Source: Torulaspora globosa
Taxonomy: Eukaryota; Ascomycota; Saccharomycetes; Saccharomycetales; Saccharomycetaceae
Length of the DNA: 64,000 bases
NCBI RefSeq assembly: GCF_014133895.1
Contig: NC_050729.1
Location: 868,001-932,000, forward strand
Direction: 5' to 3'
Shown piece after piece: positions 30,650 to 39,379 of the stretch; the first letter of the stretch is position 1, and every line of letters starts with the position of its first letter. A program made the position numbers and the translations under genes. The notes beneath the pieces are model-generated. The model was not told where the DNA came from and made no database searches. It saw nothing but the letters and a program-made list of their open reading frames with translations.

Positions 30650-31441
30650 CTATAATATGAATGGGACTATGGCATACTGAGGCACCTGGGCTTTGGGGAA
30701 TCTGACCAGGTAGTATTTCTTGTTCTCGAGGGCAGAGACACTTAGATTCACGAATGCCCACAGTAAAAGCCAGCAGAACTCCAGGTTATATGTCGCGAGG
30801 GAAGCGTAGATAAGAACCTCGTCGAAATAGTGGGGGCAACATACCCACCGAAAGAGCCCCTCGGTTGGCAACGAGTACTTGACCAGTTTCGACAGGGTGC
30901 GATGGTTGTTGTGCTGATCCCATGAAGCCAGAGAAAATATTAGAAACGAAAAGGGCTTTAACGAATACACGACTTTCCTCTCGTAGTGCTTCAGACCTAT
31001 GATTATGTTGAGAACGGTGTAGAACCAAATTCCTACCACGTAATGCGACCAATTCATTCTGGAGCTTGATGAATACTTACAGATGACTTTTGTCTCATAC
31101 AATCGGCGAATGGAATGGAATGCCACGAGCCAAACGATCGGCGACTTATAGTACAGGTAGACATTGACTAAGGATAGTGTGGTGGACAGATAGTAAAAGT
31201 GGGCAAACCAGACCTTCGGTACCGTGCAATAAATCACTCGTAAACGCGATTTGATATGGGGCCCATCGCTCGGTAATAGAGTCTTGCCATACTGTAGAAA
31301 TTCAGGCAGTAGGAATTTGGCAACCGCTACACAGCCGAGACCAATCACGAAAGTTATTCTGTAACTGAGAACCAGGTAATTGACAGCAATGGCATCTTGC
31401 ATGGCGATTGAACCACCGCTGGCGACACCTGAAGTGGTCAT
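30650..31441 (-). CDS. DFG10: Dfg10 polyprenol reductase family (steroid 5-alpha-reductase fold)
   Basis: 263 residues (253 in S. cerevisiae). It is strongly hydrophobic, with about six membrane spans. The C-terminal half carries the 5-alpha-reductase family pattern: HYxxG-type segment around SHYVVGIWFY, NHRTLSKLVKYSLPTEGLFRWVCCPHYFDEV and a final WAFVNLS segment. The family (human SRD5A3) works in the ER in the conversion of polyprenol to dolichol for N-glycosylation. In S. cerevisiae the gene is also needed for filamentous growth. Position beside NEO1 supports the call. Confidence 0.93.
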   Translation of the reverse strand: MTTSGVASGGSIAMQDAIAVNYLVLSYRITFVIGLGCVAVAKFLLPEFLQYGKTLLPSDGPHIKSRLRVIYCTVPKVWFAHFYYLSTTLSLVNVYLYYKSPIVWLVAFHSIRRLYETKVICKYSSSSRMNWSHYVVGIWFYTVLNIIIGLKHYERKVVYSLKPFSFLIFSLASWDQHNNHRTLSKLVKYSLPTEGLFRWVCCPHYFDEVLIYASLATYNLEFCWLLLWAFVNLSVSALENKKYYLVRFPKAQVPQYAIVPFIL

Positions 31442-31564
31442 CCCAACGCGACGGTCGAAAAATTAGCGAAACTAAATTGATTTTTCAGTATTCAAGATAT
31501 ATCTATAGTACAGCGATTAAAAAGCGTTGCAATGCGCTACGAGCGTGGGTGGCTGATTCCTAGC

Positions 31565-33187
31565 TTAACGACCCATGTATTTCAATTCCAGAGGTCTTAT
31601 AATGTTGTAAACGATGAACGCAAAGCCAGCTCCTAGCTCAAAGCCGATATCACCGCCGTATTCTCCAATGCGGCGACCAATTTCACCTGTCCAGTAGGAT
31701 TGGGACATGCCGACGGCAACACCAACGGCACCGACAAACAATGCTGAGCAACCAGCGATACCGACAGGTAGTTTATCCCATCTATTCCAGTCGTTTATAT
31801 TATAGCCTTGGAAACCACGCCTGTAAATGAAGTGCTCACTTAAAGAAATTGCCGAGTATATGCTCAGATAATAACCGATGGAATCCATAAAGTTCTGCAT
31901 GAAGCTCTCAAATTTGTAGAAAGCTGGAATAGCGATAGCCAGGGAAGCACCGTTACCGACCAAAGTCCAGATAATTCTTGGGATTTTAGCTAGTGGCTCC
32001 CATAGAGCTTGAGCCGATAGCGCCATAGTGTACATGTTTGGAATGTTATTGGCGACAGTGGACATTGCCAAAACTACACAACAGAATTGACCGAAACCAT
32101 GTAGCGAATCGGGCACTAAAATGGCAAAAGTCATACCACCAACGGAATTACTGTTATAATACTCCAACCATGCTGGATTGTTCAAAGTGGCTCTCGCCGA
32201 TGCGGCACCCAGAATCATGGTAAAGAATAATGGGGTCGCCAAACCAACTACCAGCGAGAAGAAAATCTTGTACTTGTTTGTGTTTCTAGGCATGTAAACA
32301 GTGTAATCGGCGGCGTAAGTGGTCCAGCCAGTAGCGAAACCATAAATGGCAGAGCCGAAGGAAAGTACGCTGCCAGCAGTCGTAGGACCGGACGTCCACT
32401 CACCATTCGAGAAAGAGCCATTCTTGGCGAGACAAGCGATAATCACCAGGAAGACAGCAAAGTTGGGAACCCACGACCATTTCTCGTAGGCGTGAATGGT
32501 GCGGTAACCGAAAAATGAAATCATCACAGTACATCCCGTGATAACGAGAATACCGGCCCAGGGCGGACACCGGTTGCCGTCCGGATTAACCATGTTCAGC
32601 AGCTGTGCCGAAGCAATCGTGTTCACAACGCTCCAACCGACACATGCAACGACATTGATCAAGGCAAAGACCCTGGCGGTTAGATTGCCCAGTAGAAAAC
32701 GAGACAGGATCATTTGTCTGAGACCGAACTCGGCGCCAAAGACGGAGAAGAATGCCACTGAGAGCAAACCAAGAAAGTTGAAGAAAACGATCACCAAGAC
32801 ACTCGTCCCGAAATTCAAGCTAAACACCAAGGGGCCAAGCGTCCCTAGGGCGTACGCTGCAATGACCATATTGGCAGAAAACCACATAGATGCGGCATTG
32901 ATCACCGAGTCATCAGTCTTTTCCTCATCCGTTATCGCCTCAATGCCCTTCGTCTCCGCATTCAATTTAGCGCCTAGTCTATCCCAAAAAGACAGTTTCG
33001 TCTCCTCGGTAATACCCCCAACATACTGATCTTCCTCACTCTCATTATCCTCAATATAAGTTTTTGCAAGAGCGGATTTTTTCTCCATCGCTACAGGATT
33101 CCCTGCGATGTTGAAAGACGATGATTGCGAGTGGCTGAGGCCCTCCTCGACATCCTGACCGTCGCTATATTCCTTCTGACTGTACAT
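31565..33187 (-). CDS. FCY2: Purine-cytosine permease
   Basis: 540 residues from ATG 33185-33187; two further codons upstream start with TTG. The N-terminus of about 95 residues is cytosolic and acidic. About twelve membrane spans of the NCS1 (nucleobase-cation-symport) family follow, with WFSANMVIAAYALGTLGPLVF at the first and the family segment WTTYAADYTVYMPRNTNKYKIF in the middle. It is a plasma-membrane proton symporter for cytosine, adenine, guanine and hypoxanthine. S. cerevisiae has FCY2, FCY21 and FCY22; only one copy is seen here. Confidence 0.94.
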   Translation of the reverse strand: MYSQKEYSDGQDVEEGLSHSQSSSFNIAGNPVAMEKKSALAKTYIEDNESEEDQYVGGITEETKLSFWDRLGAKLNAETKGIEAITDEEKTDDSVINAASMWFSANMVIAAYALGTLGPLVFSLNFGTSVLVIVFFNFLGLLSVAFFSVFGAEFGLRQMILSRFLLGNLTARVFALINVVACVGWSVVNTIASAQLLNMVNPDGNRCPPWAGILVITGCTVMISFFGYRTIHAYEKWSWVPNFAVFLVIIACLAKNGSFSNGEWTSGPTTAGSVLSFGSAIYGFATGWTTYAADYTVYMPRNTNKYKIFFSLVVGLATPLFFTMILGAASARATLNNPAWLEYYNSNSVGGMTFAILVPDSLHGFGQFCCVVLAMSTVANNIPNMYTMALSAQALWEPLAKIPRIIWTLVGNGASLAIAIPAFYKFESFMQNFMDSIGYYLSIYSAISLSEHFIYRRGFQGYNINDWNRWDKLPVGIAGCSALFVGAVGVAVGMSQSYWTGEIGRRIGEYGGDIGFELGAGFAFIVYNIIRPLELKYMGR

Positions 33188-33717
33188 CGCCAACTATGAT
33201 GATAAACGCAAACCACAATTCTTCTCTAATTAGTGGTAAAGAACATGAAAAAATATCCAGTAAAGCCGTAGCACTCTATATATGACTGGCACTCACCCCA
33301 CACACGAAAAAGGTTGCCAAAGATACATCAAGAATATCTTATCAATGGTGTCAAATAGTCTTCCATCCGTCCTATTTGAAAAATTTCATATCAGTTGATG
33401 GGCATCGCTCGAGGATAAGATAATAGAAAAAGGAACGCCTTATGCGGAAAAACCCGGCGAGGGGCATGGAAAAATATTTTTCCGTCGGCGAAGTAACAAC
33501 TCTCGAAGAGAAAAAGCCGTTCTGAAGAGGAAAGAGCTTTGAGAAGCCATATGGACTGGCAGGCTTGGCAAGACTCTGACTTCTTGGCATGAAGATACCT
33601 GTTGCCCACTTAAAGAAATTGAGCATTGATTGGAAATTCACGTGATCGACAAGTTAAAATTAATATGTAATCAGTAAGTGACTATATATGATTTTGAGAT
33701 GTGGGTTGAGGATATGT
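33188..33717. other. Intergenic, FCY2 promoter and RPL34 3' flank
   Basis: 530 bp. A CACGTG E-box lies at 33639-33644, closer to the RPL34 stop than to FCY2. Overlapping minus-strand frames of 72-89 codons (33372-33641) show no recognisable features and I treat them as chance. Confidence 0.35.
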
Positions 33718-34197
33718 CTAGTTCTTCTTACCGGACTTCTTGGACTTGGAAGCGTCCTTCTTGGCGGCTTCGACTTGTTCCTTGACGACCCTCTTGACGA
33801 TCTTTTGCTCTTCGATCAAGAAAGCTCTGATGATTCTCTCCTTGACACAGTTGGCACATCTGGAACCACCGTAAACTCTGGAAACAGTCTTTTGAGTCTT
33901 GGATAGAGTAGCGTATTTTCTTGGTCTCACGGTGGCGACACCCTGTAGAGGAGCACCACAGTCACCACACTTTGGTCTGGAAGCCAACTTCTTGACATGT
34001 TGAGCACGCAAGACACCACCTGGGGTCTTCACAACCTTGATCTTGTTGGAGCGGGTGTTGTCTGTGAGGAGATTGGCGTTAGTAACATGCGTCTTCGGAT
34101 GGATTGCAAGCCAGTGGAGGCGCGGAAAGCGAGCATTTTCAGTGGATCTCTATAACATACATGGATTTCTTCTTCTGAAGGTAACACGTTGGGCCAT
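33718..34197 (-). CDS. RPL34: Ribosomal protein eL34, two exons
   Basis: Exon 1 is 34161-34197 (37 nt, [12 protein letters not shown] plus one base of the next codon) and exon 2 is 33718-34061. Splicing restores Tyr-Asn-Thr-Arg-Ser-Asn and the conserved sequence [19 protein letters not shown]. The protein has 126 residues, five more than S. cerevisiae eL34 because of a longer Lys/Ser tail. Zinc-ligand-like pairs CGDC and CANC are present. The 37-nt first exon has the same length as in S. cerevisiae RPL34A/B. It is the single counterpart of that pair. The gene has strongly biased codons as expected for high expression. Confidence 0.97.
34062..34160 (-). other. Spliceosomal intron of RPL34
   Basis: 99 nt. 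The 5' splice site GTATGT is at 34160-34155, the branch site TACTAAC at 34084-34078 (reverse complement GTTAGTA) and the 3' splice site CTCACAG at 34068-34062. The branch to acceptor distance is only about 16 nt. This is far shorter than the several-hundred-nucleotide introns usual in S. cerevisiae ribosomal-protein genes and leaves no room for a snoRNA. Confidence 0.96.
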
Positions 34198-34530
34198 CTT
34201 TGGTTGTTCTTTGCTAGCTCTCTTTGTCGTGAAATCCGATACCTACAAGCTTGTGATTTAAACATCTATTGATACTTTTCACTACCGTACACTCTAGTTT
34301 TCCAGACAGTGCGAGCCTGAACGCCAGCGTACCCGGGCCCGCTGGGCGGAGGGGCTTGCTGGCTAGTGCTACGTTGCTCTTCCTGGTGTGAGAGCGAGTC
34401 CCACTGGCTGGGCAGAGTGGACTACTCTGCTAGAGAGGGTCCTCAGGCTGGAGGCCAGCCTAGGCGGCACGCGACGCGCGCTCCGCGAGGCACGCAAACT
34501 TCTCGAGACGCATGAATTAAAAAAAAACAA

Positions 34531-34569
34531 GAACCCAGACATGTTACCTCTCTCCTGCATCCACACACC
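34531..34569. promoter_or_regulatory. Tandem Rap1-like sites of the RPL34 promoter
   Basis: GAACCCAGACATG (34531-34543) and GCATCCACACACC (34557-34569) each differ from the Rap1 consensus RMACCCANNCAYY at one position. They are spaced 26 bp apart, 335-370 bp upstream of the RPL34 ATG. A T-rich tract (A9 on the plus strand, about 34518-34527) lies between them and the gene. This matches the usual ribosomal-protein promoter plan. DNA from about 34310 to 34510 is unusually GC-rich and holds no ATG-initiated gene I can support. Confidence 0.6.
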
Positions 34570-34660
34570 GCGGTCTGAAAACGTGCAACAGTCGCATTAC
34601 TGTTTTCGTCTATATATCAAATTATATCAATCAGGTAGATTATATCGATCAGGGGATTGA

Positions 34661-35092
34661 CTACTCGTTCTCGGTTGCAATCACCTCCATCTCCAGATCA
34701 GAATTCAATGGAAGTGCTGCAACAGCCACACAAGACCTAGCTGGCTTGTGCTCGTTGAAGTGCTTGGCGTAAACCTTGTTGAACTCGGCAAAGTACTTCA
34801 TGTCGGCCAAAAAGACGTTGACCTTGATCACTCTCTCGAGGGACGAGTTGCTTGCGTCCAAGATGCTTTTGACGTTCTTGAACACCTGTTCGGCCTTGTC
34901 AGTGATCGAGCCCTCGACAGGCTTGTTCTCTGGCGTGTATGGGACCTGCCCGGAGACAAACACCAAGTTGTTGGCCTTCATGGCCTGAGAGTAGGCTGCA
35001 GCCGCTGGAGGAGCGTTTTTGGTAGCGACGGGAGTCAGCGTGGTCATTGTTCTAGCGATTGGCGATCTCAACAAGCTGTTTCTCAGAAACAT
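34661..35092 (-). CDS. MMF1: Mmf1/Hmf1 RidA-family enamine deaminase, probably with two start sites
   Basis: 143 residues from ATG 35090-35092. Residues 1-15 (MFLRNSLLRSPIART) are a short matrix presequence like Mmf1. A second in-frame ATG at residue 16 (35045-35047) begins MTTLTPV, the start of cytosolic Hmf1. The RidA core has SGQVPYTP, VKVNVFLADM and the arginine in PARSCVAVAALP. RidA proteins hydrolyse reactive enamines and imines from amino-acid metabolism; Mmf1 also supports mitochondrial DNA maintenance. The one gene may supply both compartments. It is the single counterpart of YIL051C and YER057C. Confidence 0.95.
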   Translation of the reverse strand: MFLRNSLLRSPIARTMTTLTPVATKNAPPAAAAYSQAMKANNLVFVSGQVPYTPENKPVEGSITDKAEQVFKNVKSILDASNSSLERVIKVNVFLADMKYFAEFNKVYAKHFNEHKPARSCVAVAALPLNSDLEMEVIATENE

Positions 35093-35190
35093 AACTGTCT
35101 TCGCTGTATAGTCTTACAACTTGACACTCTCGAGCCATGCCTCGGCCCTTTATATCAACGAACTCTTATCACTACTCAGGATCGAGCATA

Positions 35191-35196
35191 CACGTG
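35191..35196. promoter_or_regulatory. E-box in the shared MMF1/PET117 promoter
   Basis: CACGTG followed by A (Cbf1-type CACGTGA) near the middle of the 188 bp region between two divergent genes for mitochondrial proteins. Confidence 0.45.
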
Positions 35197-35280
35197 ATAC
35201 GGTATAAACTCGCGCTTTAAGCAGTTCAGATAACTGGATACCAGCCGAGAAGCTGTCTCCTACGCCTGTGACAGTCTGCA

Positions 35281-35616
35281 ATGAGTAGAGCCAGCAAGAT
35301 CACCTTCTCTCTTTCCTGTCTGTTCACTGCAGCGACCGTTGTTGGGGTCCATTTCGTGCAGGGACTCGAGAGGGAAACATTACACCAGGGTCCTATCAAG
35401 GACGCGCGCAGGACCGCTGCCAGGAAGCAACAAAAACTGCAGCAGCAGGAGGACGAGTCTGCCGCGGTAGATCCTGACAAAGAACGTCAAAAGCTCGCCA
35501 ATCTGAGCGAGCACGAATTGCAACAGGAATTGCGCAAGAAATACGAAGCAATTCAACCCCTATCGGGGCAGGTCGTTACCAAGGATGGAGAAGTGGTAGA
35601 GAATAGGTCTCATTGA
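35281..35616 (+). CDS. PET117: Pet117 cytochrome c oxidase assembly factor
   Basis: 111 residues. The N-terminus MSRASKITFSLSCLFTAATVVGVHF combines a targeting signal and one membrane span. The conserved segment ERETLHQGPIKDA follows, then a charged coiled-coil-like region, and the conserved end ELRKKYEAIQPLSGQVVTKDGEVV. In S. cerevisiae (107 residues) Pet117 links heme a synthase Cox15 oligomers to complex IV assembly. It is divergent from MMF1. Confidence 0.95.
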   Translation: MSRASKITFSLSCLFTAATVVGVHFVQGLERETLHQGPIKDARRTAARKQQKLQQQEDESAAVDPDKERQKLANLSEHELQQELRKKYEAIQPLSGQVVTKDGEVVENRSH

Positions 35617-35966
35617 TGTCCTGCGATGATCATATAGCTTGTAGATATAGGTGGAACTTGAGATTCTTTAAAGGTGAAGTTTGGTTTCGTTCATGGTGAT
35701 GTGTCTCCTGGCAGCCTAAACGGGGCTCCGTCAAGGATCAATCTGGAAGGGTTCGGTATCTACCAGTAGAAGTTCTTGGAGTTGGAGCATCTTGCGAAGA
35801 TCTGGAGCCGTTGGTGCCGTAGCAGAGTTGGGCATTCTGAAACCAGCAAGATCTAGCTAGTTTGGTTTCTGTTTTGAGTGTCAAGACTACGGAAACACCT
35901 TCTCCGATAGAACAGTTAGACTGAAGGTTGTGTGTAATCAACTGCTTGCATCACATTTTACATTAG
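35617..35966. other. Intergenic, PCL6/7 promoter
   Basis: 350 bp between two plus-strand genes. No gene or distinct site is seen. Confidence 0.35.
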
Positions 35967-37139
35967 ATGTATAGTGGGTCATCTTCGTCGATAGGCGGAG
36001 CTGCCTCATGTGGTGCCATAAATATACCCGCGTCAAAGACTGGTCATAATGGGGTTGGCAGCGGAGACAGTGGTGACGAGAGCACACCGAGTACTCGCAC
36101 GAGTTTCACGCCTCAAAGCAGCAGAATGCTAATGAACGGGTCACAGACCGGTAGTAATAGGGTGATCACGACGGAGGAAGACGTTTGCAGTTCACAGTCG
36201 TCCAGCTCGCCACGGCGAAGTGTTAATAATTATCCAGTTCCACAAGCGTCCAGCATGTTATCGACGATGCGCCGTGAGCGAGAATATGTGGACGAGGTAT
36301 ACAACGAGCATCTGATAGACTCTGATGATCAGTCGCGGGTACGATCCTATGATCACAGTAGAACGAGATCAGAACCGATAGTTCCAATCTGGGAAAGAAG
36401 CAAAGATTGTGCACCAGAGCAGAAGGAGAAGGTCGAACCGCCCGATGAAGAGCTGCTGAACATTGCCAAATTCCCAACAGCAAAGCTATTAGACATGTTA
36501 ACTGCATTACTGGAGAAGATCGTCAAATCCAACGATAAATTGGCTGAAACAAACCCAGCATTAAGCCAAGAGAGAGAGCTGATGGGTTCTAATAACATTT
36601 ATTTAAATTCAGTCTTGAGCTTTCGAGGGAAGCACATTCCACAGATCAGTCTCGATCACTATTTCCAAAGAATCCAGAAATACTGCCCCACTACTAACGA
36701 TGTTTTTTTATCTCTACTGGTGTATTTCGATAGAATATCGAAGAGATGTAATAGTAATAATAATGAGATCAACAACGATAATGAACTTCAATATGACATA
36801 CAGGAAAAGAACAAACAACCGCAGCAACAGGATGAACAGCGGCTGCAGCACCAACAGGCATTTGTCATGGATTCGCATAATATTCATAGGTTATTAATCG
36901 CAGGAGTTACGGTGAGTACCAAGTTTTTCAGCGATTTTTTTTACAGCAATTCACGTTACGCAAGGGTCGGAGGTATATCTTTGCAAGAGCTCAATCATTT
37001 GGAACTGCAGTTCCTTGTACTTTGCGATTTCGAACTGCTGATATCAGTTAGCGAGTTGCAGAGATACGCAAATCTTCTATGCAAATTTTGGCACAATTCG
37101 AACATGATTGACAACCCAAACACTGAGCCAAAGACTTAA
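35967..37139 (+). CDS. PCL6: Pho85 cyclin of the Pcl6/Pcl7 type
   Basis: 390 residues. The first 175 are low-complexity and Ser/Thr-rich. The cyclin box (about 205-385) has the Pho80-like pattern KHIPQISLDHYFQRIQKYCPTTNDVFLSLLVYFDRIS, then after an Asn/Gln-rich insert (about 262-300) IHRLLIAGVTVSTKFFSDFFYSNSRYARVGGISLQELNHLELQFL. It would partner the kinase Pho85 in glycogen metabolism and the environmental stress response. It is the single counterpart of YER059W and YIL050W. Its stop is only 6 bp from the stop of convergent CEM1. Confidence 0.94.
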   Translation: MYSGSSSSIGGAASCGAINIPASKTGHNGVGSGDSGDESTPSTRTSFTPQSSRMLMNGSQTGSNRVITTEEDVCSSQSSSSPRRSVNNYPVPQASSMLSTMRREREYVDEVYNEHLIDSDDQSRVRSYDHSRTRSEPIVPIWERSKDCAPEQKEKVEPPDEELLNIAKFPTAKLLDMLTALLEKIVKSNDKLAETNPALSQERELMGSNNIYLNSVLSFRGKHIPQISLDHYFQRIQKYCPTTNDVFLSLLVYFDRISKRCNSNNNEINNDNELQYDIQEKNKQPQQQDEQRLQHQQAFVMDSHNIHRLLIAGVTVSTKFFSDFFYSNSRYARVGGISLQELNHLELQFLVLCDFELLISVSELQRYANLLCKFWHNSNMIDNPNTEPKT

Positions 37140-37145
37140 GTAGAT

Positions 37146-38471
37146 CTACATATCATGCTGCCATCTTTCAAAGAGCAAACAAGTATTTACTCCACCAAAT
37201 CCAAAACTGTTGCATAAAGCGTAGCGTAGCCCCTCATGCTTCCTTGGCTGCTTCTGTAAGAAATTGATACCGCTGAATAAGGCTTCATAATCGTCACCTT
37301 TAGCGCCGCCGACATCGGTCAGATTTAAAGTGTGAGGGATTATTCTGTCCTTCAGGGCCATTATCGTGAATATGCTCTCGACGGCGCCTGCAGCACCCAA
37401 GAGGTGACCGATAGCGCCTTTATTACTGGAAACAAACAGTTCTTCACGTCTCCCTGGTAGTAAGGTCGCCTTTATAGCGTGCGATTCCGCCCTGTCGCCG
37501 AGCACAGTTGAGGTAGCATGGGCGTTCACATAACCCACGTCGCTTGCATCGATTTTACCCATTTCAATCGCCATCTTCATGGCACGTCTTGCCCCTTCGC
37601 CATCGAGAGAGGGTGACGTGATGTGAAAGGCGTCACTGCTTAACCCGTAACCTTTGATTTCAGCGTATATCGTCGCCTTACGTCTGAGGGCACTCTCGAG
37701 GGATTCTACCACCAGGCTACCGGCGCCTTCACCAAGCACAAAGCCAGATCTGCGACGATCAAAGGGTCTCGAAACCCCGTCATCTGTATTGATACTCTTC
37801 GCCCTGATGAATCCAGCGAGCGATAATGGATTTATACAGGACTCACTAGCCCCAGCAACGCAAATATCTTGCATACCAAGACGAATGAAATTGTAAGCAT
37901 CGCCAATAGCGTTATTACCTGTGGCACACGCAGTAGACACACAATGCGAAATTCCCTTGAGCCCAAACTTTATCGACACATTACCAGCCGCCATATTCGA
38001 CAGTATTCTCGGTATAAACAACGGCGAGACCTTCTTGCGATCGTTGTGAAGCGCCAAGGTGGCCGAACATATATCCTCAATCGAGCCTATGCCTGATCCA
38101 ATGACGCAGCCAAACCTCTCCGGGTCAGCTTTAGACGTATCCAGAGTGGAATTGTCCTCGTTCAGCAATCCAGCGTCCTTCAGAGCTTCCTCGGTGCTCA
38201 GCAGCGCCAATTTGGTGAACTGAGCACACCTACGCTGGTCCTGATCTGTAATCAAACCGCCCGACTGCTCCAATCCGTCTTGGCATTTCCCCACGGTGAC
38301 TGATGCCGGTATACTATGCGATACTGGTTCGAAATCCGAGCTGTAGTTCGGCAGGGAAGCGAGTGCAACTATCCCTGATCTACCCTTCAAAAGGTTTTGC
38401 CATGATTCAGCTAAACTGGCACCAAGAGGTGTCCTACAGCCCAGTCCGGTGACCACCACTCTGGTAGCCAT
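37146..38471 (-). CDS. CEM1: Mitochondrial beta-ketoacyl-ACP synthase
   Basis: 441 residues (442 in S. cerevisiae). It shows the thiolase-fold KAS II pattern: VVVTGLGCRTPLG at the start, nucleophile Cys182 in STACATGNNAIGD, FVLGEGAGSLVVE, active-site His in NAHATSTVLGD and the second His in NKGAIGHLLGAAG. It condenses malonyl-ACP in mitochondrial fatty-acid synthesis, which supplies octanoate for lipoic acid and is needed for respiration. There is almost no 3' spacer to the cyclin gene, so the transcripts must overlap. Confidence 0.97.
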   Translation of the reverse strand: MATRVVVTGLGCRTPLGASLAESWQNLLKGRSGIVALASLPNYSSDFEPVSHSIPASVTVGKCQDGLEQSGGLITDQDQRRCAQFTKLALLSTEEALKDAGLLNEDNSTLDTSKADPERFGCVIGSGIGSIEDICSATLALHNDRKKVSPLFIPRILSNMAAGNVSIKFGLKGISHCVSTACATGNNAIGDAYNFIRLGMQDICVAGASESCINPLSLAGFIRAKSINTDDGVSRPFDRRRSGFVLGEGAGSLVVESLESALRRKATIYAEIKGYGLSSDAFHITSPSLDGEGARRAMKMAIEMGKIDASDVGYVNAHATSTVLGDRAESHAIKATLLPGRREELFVSSNKGAIGHLLGAAGAVESIFTIMALKDRIIPHTLNLTDVGGAKGDDYEALFSGINFLQKQPRKHEGLRYALCNSFGFGGVNTCLLFERWQHDM

Positions 38472-38626
38472 ATTCCTCTGATTTGGCCGTGTAAAAAATG
38501 GCAGCTCTTCAAAGGAGGAAAATTGGTGTGCTCTTAATGTTGGTTTATAATATACAATTACATCGAAATGTGTTTTCTATATGAAATAATGGCTGATGGT
38601 GCTAGAGTCTGATACGCCGCGGATGA

Positions 38627-39379
38627 TCACCATTGCAATAGATCATCCTTAGCATATAGGTAGTCCTTGAAGATGAACTCGACCTCGTCGGTCTCTGGAT
38701 CGTAACCACCAACTTCAATCGACTCGTGGTTCTTCACAATGATGTCGCAACCCTTCTCGATTAAGAAATCCTGATCAAAAGTGGTGGCAATACCGATGAT
38801 CTTACAGCCAGCAGCCTTACCGGCAGCGATACCAGCTGGAGCGTCCTCGAAGACAACAACCTTGGACTTGGATGGGTCTTGCTTGTTGATAGGGAAACCC
38901 AGACCTTCTCTGCCCTTCAGATATGGCTCTGGGTGTGGCTTTCCTTGCTTAACGTCATTGGCTGTGATAAAGTACTCTGGTCTCTTGATGTGCAAGATGT
39001 CGAACCACTTCCTGGCCATGTCACGGGTACCAGAAGTAGCGACAGCCCACTTCTCCTTTGGCAAAGCGTTCAAAGCGGTGCACAGCTTAACGGCACCTGG
39101 CACTTCGATCGAGTGCTGGCCGTACTTCTCTGGGATCTCGCCCTCCAACTTGGTCACGTATTCCTCGTCGGCGTAGTCTGGAGCAAACTTGGCGATGGCA
39201 TCGTAAGTCCTCCATCCGTGAGAAATGTTGATAACATGTTCAGCATCGAAGTATGGCTTGTCCTTACCGAAGTCTCTCCAGAAAGCAGCAATGGCCGGCT
39301 GAGAGATAATGATGGTACCGTCGACGTCGAACAGGGCAGCGTTGACTTTCAAAGAAACCGGCTTAGTAGTCAAAGGCAT
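38627..39379 (-). CDS. GPP1: Glycerol-3-phosphate phosphatase (Gpp1/Gpp2 type)
   Basis: 250 residues, the same as Gpp1 and Gpp2. HAD phosphatase motifs: FDVDGTII (nucleophile and acid Asp) near residue 16, motif II VATSGTRD near 113, catalytic Lys in KQGKPHPEPY, and VFEDAPAGIAAG. It dephosphorylates glycerol-3-phosphate, the last step of glycerol production under osmotic stress and anaerobic growth. An (AT)n tract at 39483-39494, about 105 bp upstream, can act as TATA box. Single counterpart of YIL053W and YER062C. Codon bias is strong. Confidence 0.97.
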   Translation of the reverse strand: MPLTTKPVSLKVNAALFDVDGTIIISQPAIAAFWRDFGKDKPYFDAEHVINISHGWRTYDAIAKFAPDYADEEYVTKLEGEIPEKYGQHSIEVPGAVKLCTALNALPKEKWAVATSGTRDMARKWFDILHIKRPEYFITANDVKQGKPHPEPYLKGREGLGFPINKQDPSKSKVVVFEDAPAGIAAGKAAGCKIIGIATTFDQDFLIEKGCDIIVKNHESIEVGGYDPETDEVEFIFKDYLYAKDDLLQW

